A stretch of 7,972 bases of DNA. Origin: an uncultured Gallionellaceae bacterium. GTDB taxonomy: Bacteria > Pseudomonadota > Gammaproteobacteria > Burkholderiales > Sulfuricellaceae. Below, piece after piece: positions 5,999 to 7,972 of this stretch. The notes beneath the pieces were generated by a model. The model was not told the DNA's origin, made no database searches, and saw only the letters and a program-made list of their open reading frames with translations. Made by a program: the position numbers and the translations under genes. The stretch is taken from contig CALMWM010000143.1 of the NCBI GenBank assembly GCA_937873435.1, positions 1 through 7,972 on the forward strand, read 5' to 3'. Each line of letters starts with the position of its first letter. The stretch's first letter is position 1.

Positions 5999-6550
5999 AT
6001 GCCCGCAGCCAACCGCTACACCGCTACCGCCATCGCCCTGCACTGGCTGGCGGCGCTATTGATCCTCGGCGCTTTTCCGCTCGGGCTCTACGCCCACGAG
6101 CTGGCGCTTTCGCCGCTCAAGCTGAAGTTGCTCAGCTACCACAAGTGGCTGGGCGTGACGATCCTCCTGCTAACCGTGGCGCGCCTGGCTTGGCGTGCGA
6201 TGCACAGGCCACCGCCGATGGCGGGCAGCATTTCGCCCTGGCAGCGCCGCGCCGCTCACGGCCTGCACCACCTGCTTTATCTGGTGTTGCTGGCGATCCC
6301 GCTATCCGGCTGGCTGATGAGCTCGGCCAAGGGGTTTCCGGTGGTCTACCTGGGGCTGCTGCAATTGCCCGACCTGGTCGCCAAGAACGCCGGGCTGGCA
6401 GACATTTTCAAGGAAATTCACGAAGCCTTGAATGCCGGGCTGCTGGCGCTGGTCGGCCTGCATGTGGCCGCCGCCCTCAAGCACCATTTCATCGACCGCG
6501 ATGACACGCTGTACCGCATGTCGCCCTTCGGCAAGGAAATCCAGCCATGA
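5999..6550 (+). CDS. Cytochrome b561 (CybB/YceJ-like), inner-membrane b-type cytochrome
   Basis: A 183-residue four-helix membrane protein of the prokaryotic cytochrome b561 family (Ni/Fe-hydrogenase b-type cytochrome fold), which binds b haem in the inner membrane and passes electrons to or from quinones or periplasmic partners. Helix 1 holds IALHWLAALLILG with His15. The start of helix 2 has YHKWLGVTILLLTVARLAWR with His48. HGLHHLLYLVLLAIPLSGWLMSSAKG is helix 3. The last helix holds IHEALNAGLLALVGLHVAAALKHHF with His141 and His155. These histidines fit the haem-ligand positions of E. coli CybB-type proteins. It starts 5 bases after the marR stop and overlaps the next gene by 4 bases, so it is co-translated with YceI. 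Its coupling to YceI matches the yceJ-yceI arrangement of E. coli. A superoxide:ubiquinone oxidoreductase activity is reported for E. coli CybB; whether that holds here is not known. Confidence 0.92.
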   Translation: MPAANRYTATAIALHWLAALLILGAFPLGLYAHELALSPLKLKLLSYHKWLGVTILLLTVARLAWRAMHRPPPMAGSISPWQRRAAHGLHHLLYLVLLAIPLSGWLMSSAKGFPVVYLGLLQLPDLVAKNAGLADIFKEIHEALNAGLLALVGLHVAAALKHHFIDRDDTLYRMSPFGKEIQP

Positions 6551-7110
6551 ACAAATACTTGCTGCTGGCGCTGGCCACCCTGGCTTTCCGCGCCGATGCA
6601 GTCGAATTCAGCCAGGTGCAAGCGGACAAAAGCACGCTGAGTTTCGGCTACACACAGATGGGTGTGCCGTCCGACGGCAAGTTCGGCAAGTTCTCCGCCG
6701 CCATTGCCTTCGACCCGGCCAAACCCGCCGCTGCCTCGGCGCAACTGGAAATCGACCTGGCCAGCATCGACACCGGCAGCAAGGAAGGTAACGACGAGGT
6801 GGCAGGCAAGCAGTGGTTCGATGTCAAGCGTTTCCCCAGCGCCAAATTCGTCTCCAGCAGCGTCAAGCCGCTGGGCGGCAATCGCTTTGAAGTCGCCGGC
6901 CAGCTCACCCTCAAGGGAAAAACCCGGGCAGTGAGCGCCCCCTTCACGATCAAACAGCAAGGCACCGTCGCGGTGTTCGACGGCAGCTTCACCCTCAAAC
7001 GCCTCGACTACGCCATCGGCGAAGGCCCGTGGGCGGATGTCGGCACGGTGGCCAACGAAGTGCAGATCGCCTTCCACGTGGTAGCAGGGGCCGTCCCGGC
7101 CAAAAAATAG
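6547..7110 (+). CDS. YceI family periplasmic lipid/quinone-binding protein (first copy)
   Basis: A 187-residue secreted beta-barrel protein of the YceI family, lipocalin-like folds that bind long isoprenoid or fatty amide chains. A short signal peptide is visible (MNKY, then a Leu/Ala core, cleavage probably after ADA at residue 18); Arg15 inside the late part of the signal is slightly unusual. The mature protein begins VEFSQVQADKSTLSFGYTQMG and shows family landmarks: EIDLASIDTGSKEGNDEVAGKQWF, then F-P-S-A-K-F, then GQLTLKGKTRAVSAPF. It overlaps the cytochrome b561 stop (ATGA) and has AAGGAA at 6533-6538, 8 bases from its ATG. Tight coupling suggests it is the direct periplasmic partner of the cytochrome. 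It lacks the paired cysteines of the second copy. Confidence 0.9.
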   Translation: MNKYLLLALATLAFRADAVEFSQVQADKSTLSFGYTQMGVPSDGKFGKFSAAIAFDPAKPAAASAQLEIDLASIDTGSKEGNDEVAGKQWFDVKRFPSAKFVSSSVKPLGGNRFEVAGQLTLKGKTRAVSAPFTIKQQGTVAVFDGSFTLKRLDYAIGEGPWADVGTVANEVQIAFHVVAGAVPAKK

Positions 7111-7143
7111 GTTTTATCCCGTCAATTTGCAAGGAGAAACAAC

Positions 7144-7719
7144 ATGAACAAACTCGCCGCCCTGACCGTTGCCGCCGCATTTGCCGCGGCTGCCGCACCG
7201 ACTTTCGCCGCCCCGGAAACCTACACCATCGACGGCAACCATACCTTCCCGAGCTTCTCGTACAGCCATCTCGGCTACTCCATCCAGGTCAGCCGTTTCG
7301 ACAAGACCAGCGGCAAGATCACCCTCGACCGTGCCGCCAAGACCGGCTCGGTCGATGTCGTGATCGACATGAAATCGGTCGATACCGGCTCCACGCTGTT
7401 CAACAGCCACATCCAGGGCGAGGAGTTGCTCGATACCGAAAAATACCCCACCGCCACCTTCAAATCGACCGGCATCAAGTTCGACGGCGACAAGCCCAGC
7501 GAGGTGGAAGGCAACCTGACCATCAAGGGCATCACCAGGCCGGTCACCCTGACCCTGACCTCGTTCTTCTGTATGCCCCACCCGATGCTCAAGAAGGACG
7601 CCTGCGGCGCCAACGCCACCGCCCAGATCAAGCGTTCCGAATTCAACGCCGGCAAGCACGCGCCTTATGTCGGCGACGACGTGACGCTGACCATCGCAGT
7701 CGAAGCGTACAAGTCCTAA
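7144..7719 (+). CDS. YceI family periplasmic lipid/quinone-binding protein (second copy)
   Basis: A 191-residue YceI-family protein with a clear Ala-rich signal peptide cleaved near TFA|AP (about residue 22). The mature start PETYTIDGNHTFPSFSYSHLGYS is the classic YceI beginning. It is followed by IDMKSVDTGSTLFNSHIQGEELLD, YPTATFKS and GNLTIKGITRPVTLTL. A loop with Cys143, His146 and Cys154 (CMPHPMLKKDAC) is typical of the main YceI group and could form a disulfide in the periplasm. It ends with the usual KRSEFNAG...VGDDVTLTIAVEA. The start is fixed by AAGGAG at 7131-7136, 7 bases upstream. It lies 33 bases after the first copy but is only distantly similar to it, so the pair is not a recent duplication. 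Ligands known in the family include polyisoprenoid quinone precursors and erucamide. Confidence 0.93.
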   Translation: MNKLAALTVAAAFAAAAAPTFAAPETYTIDGNHTFPSFSYSHLGYSIQVSRFDKTSGKITLDRAAKTGSVDVVIDMKSVDTGSTLFNSHIQGEELLDTEKYPTATFKSTGIKFDGDKPSEVEGNLTIKGITRPVTLTLTSFFCMPHPMLKKDACGANATAQIKRSEFNAGKHAPYVGDDVTLTIAVEAYKS

Positions 7720-7757
7720 ACGCCGTTTTTTTCATCACCGTTTCAAGGAGATTCAAC

Positions 7758-7972
7758 ATGTCGGACAAGCAACCCGTGATCGCCCAAAAATCCCCCTGTG
7801 CCGTGGAAGTCGAAGCCGGCAAGAGTTACTGGTGGTGCTCCTGCGGCAAAAGCGCCAGCCAGCCGTTCTGCGACGGCAAGCATCAGGGCAGCGAATTTGC
7901 CCCGGTTGAATACAAGGCGGAAAAATCCGAGACCGTGTATTTTTGCGGCTGCAAACACAGCGCCAGCGGGGC
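7758..7972 (+). CDS. CDGSH iron-sulfur domain protein (3' truncated by window)
   Basis: The first 71 residues of a small CDGSH-type [2Fe-2S] protein, cut by the window end. The first motif is C27-S-C29-G-K-S-A-S-Q-P-F-C38-D-G-K-H42, matching CxCx2Sx3PxCDGxH with three Cys and one His as cluster ligands; Lys replaces the Ser/Ala/Thr before the His. A second motif begins at C63-G-C65-K-H-S, so the complete protein should carry two CDGSH units in tandem, as in the CISD3/MiNT-like class. There is no signal peptide, so it is probably cytoplasmic. AAGGAG at 7745-7750, 7 bases upstream, fixes the start. It lies 38 bases after the second yceI, with no terminator stem in between, and is probably the last or a late member of the marR operon. 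Proteins of this family take part in redox sensing and electron or cluster transfer; the exact role here is not known. Confidence 0.92.
   Translation, partial: MSDKQPVIAQKSPCAVEVEAGKSYWWCSCGKSASQPFCDGKHQGSEFAPVEYKAEKSETVYFCGCKHSASG

Noticed and set aside
7720..7757. T7 run between the second yceI and the CDGSH gene, considered as a terminator.
   Set aside because: No stem precedes it; CGCCG just before the T run has no complement nearby, so read-through into the CDGSH gene is more likely.

Overview
The window carries a single-strand (+) run of ten protein genes, two of them cut by the window ends, with no RNA gene, insertion sequence, CRISPR array or integrase visible. High-GC codon use from about 2.95 kb on, Shine-Dalgarno spacing, and the protein families (cytochrome b561 next to YceI, MarR, double-CDGSH protein, betaproteobacterial-looking MFS carrier) suggest a proteobacterium, most likely a betaproteobacterium. 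That assignment is inference from protein style, not from a marker gene.

Region A (1 to about 2930) is visibly AT-richer. It holds small cytoplasmic enzymes in the order: the C-terminal half of an isocitrate lyase/PEP mutase family protein, an alpha/beta hydrolase whose start overlaps it by 4 bases, a COG3837-type cupin, a small dimeric alpha/beta-barrel (antibiotic biosynthesis monooxygenase-like) protein, and a GNAT acetyltransferase. The GNAT gene appears to have lost one A in a run of A's near its 3' end: adding one A restores a standard GYxxTG motif and a normal C-terminal strand. The shared pathway of these genes, if any, cannot be named.

Region B (2949 to 5478) holds a 12-helix MFS transporter and, after a 139-base spacer, a membrane-bound acyltransferase-3 family protein. 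The two have no obvious functional link.

Region C (5479 to the end) is the most coherent part. A near-consensus sigma70 promoter is covered by two copies of a GTTCT-N4-AGAAC palindrome whose centres are 21 bp apart. It drives a MarR-family regulator, then a cytochrome b561, two different secreted YceI proteins and a CDGSH iron-sulfur protein, closely spaced or overlapping. The natural reading is an autoregulated, ligand-responsive operon. It would join an inner-membrane b-type cytochrome to periplasmic lipid/quinone-binding lipocalin-like proteins and a cytoplasmic [2Fe-2S] protein, probably for quinone-linked redox or stress tolerance. The cytochrome b561/YceI pairing is known (E. coli yceJ-yceI). 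The MarR control with a double operator and the added second YceI and CDGSH genes are the parts worth following up.
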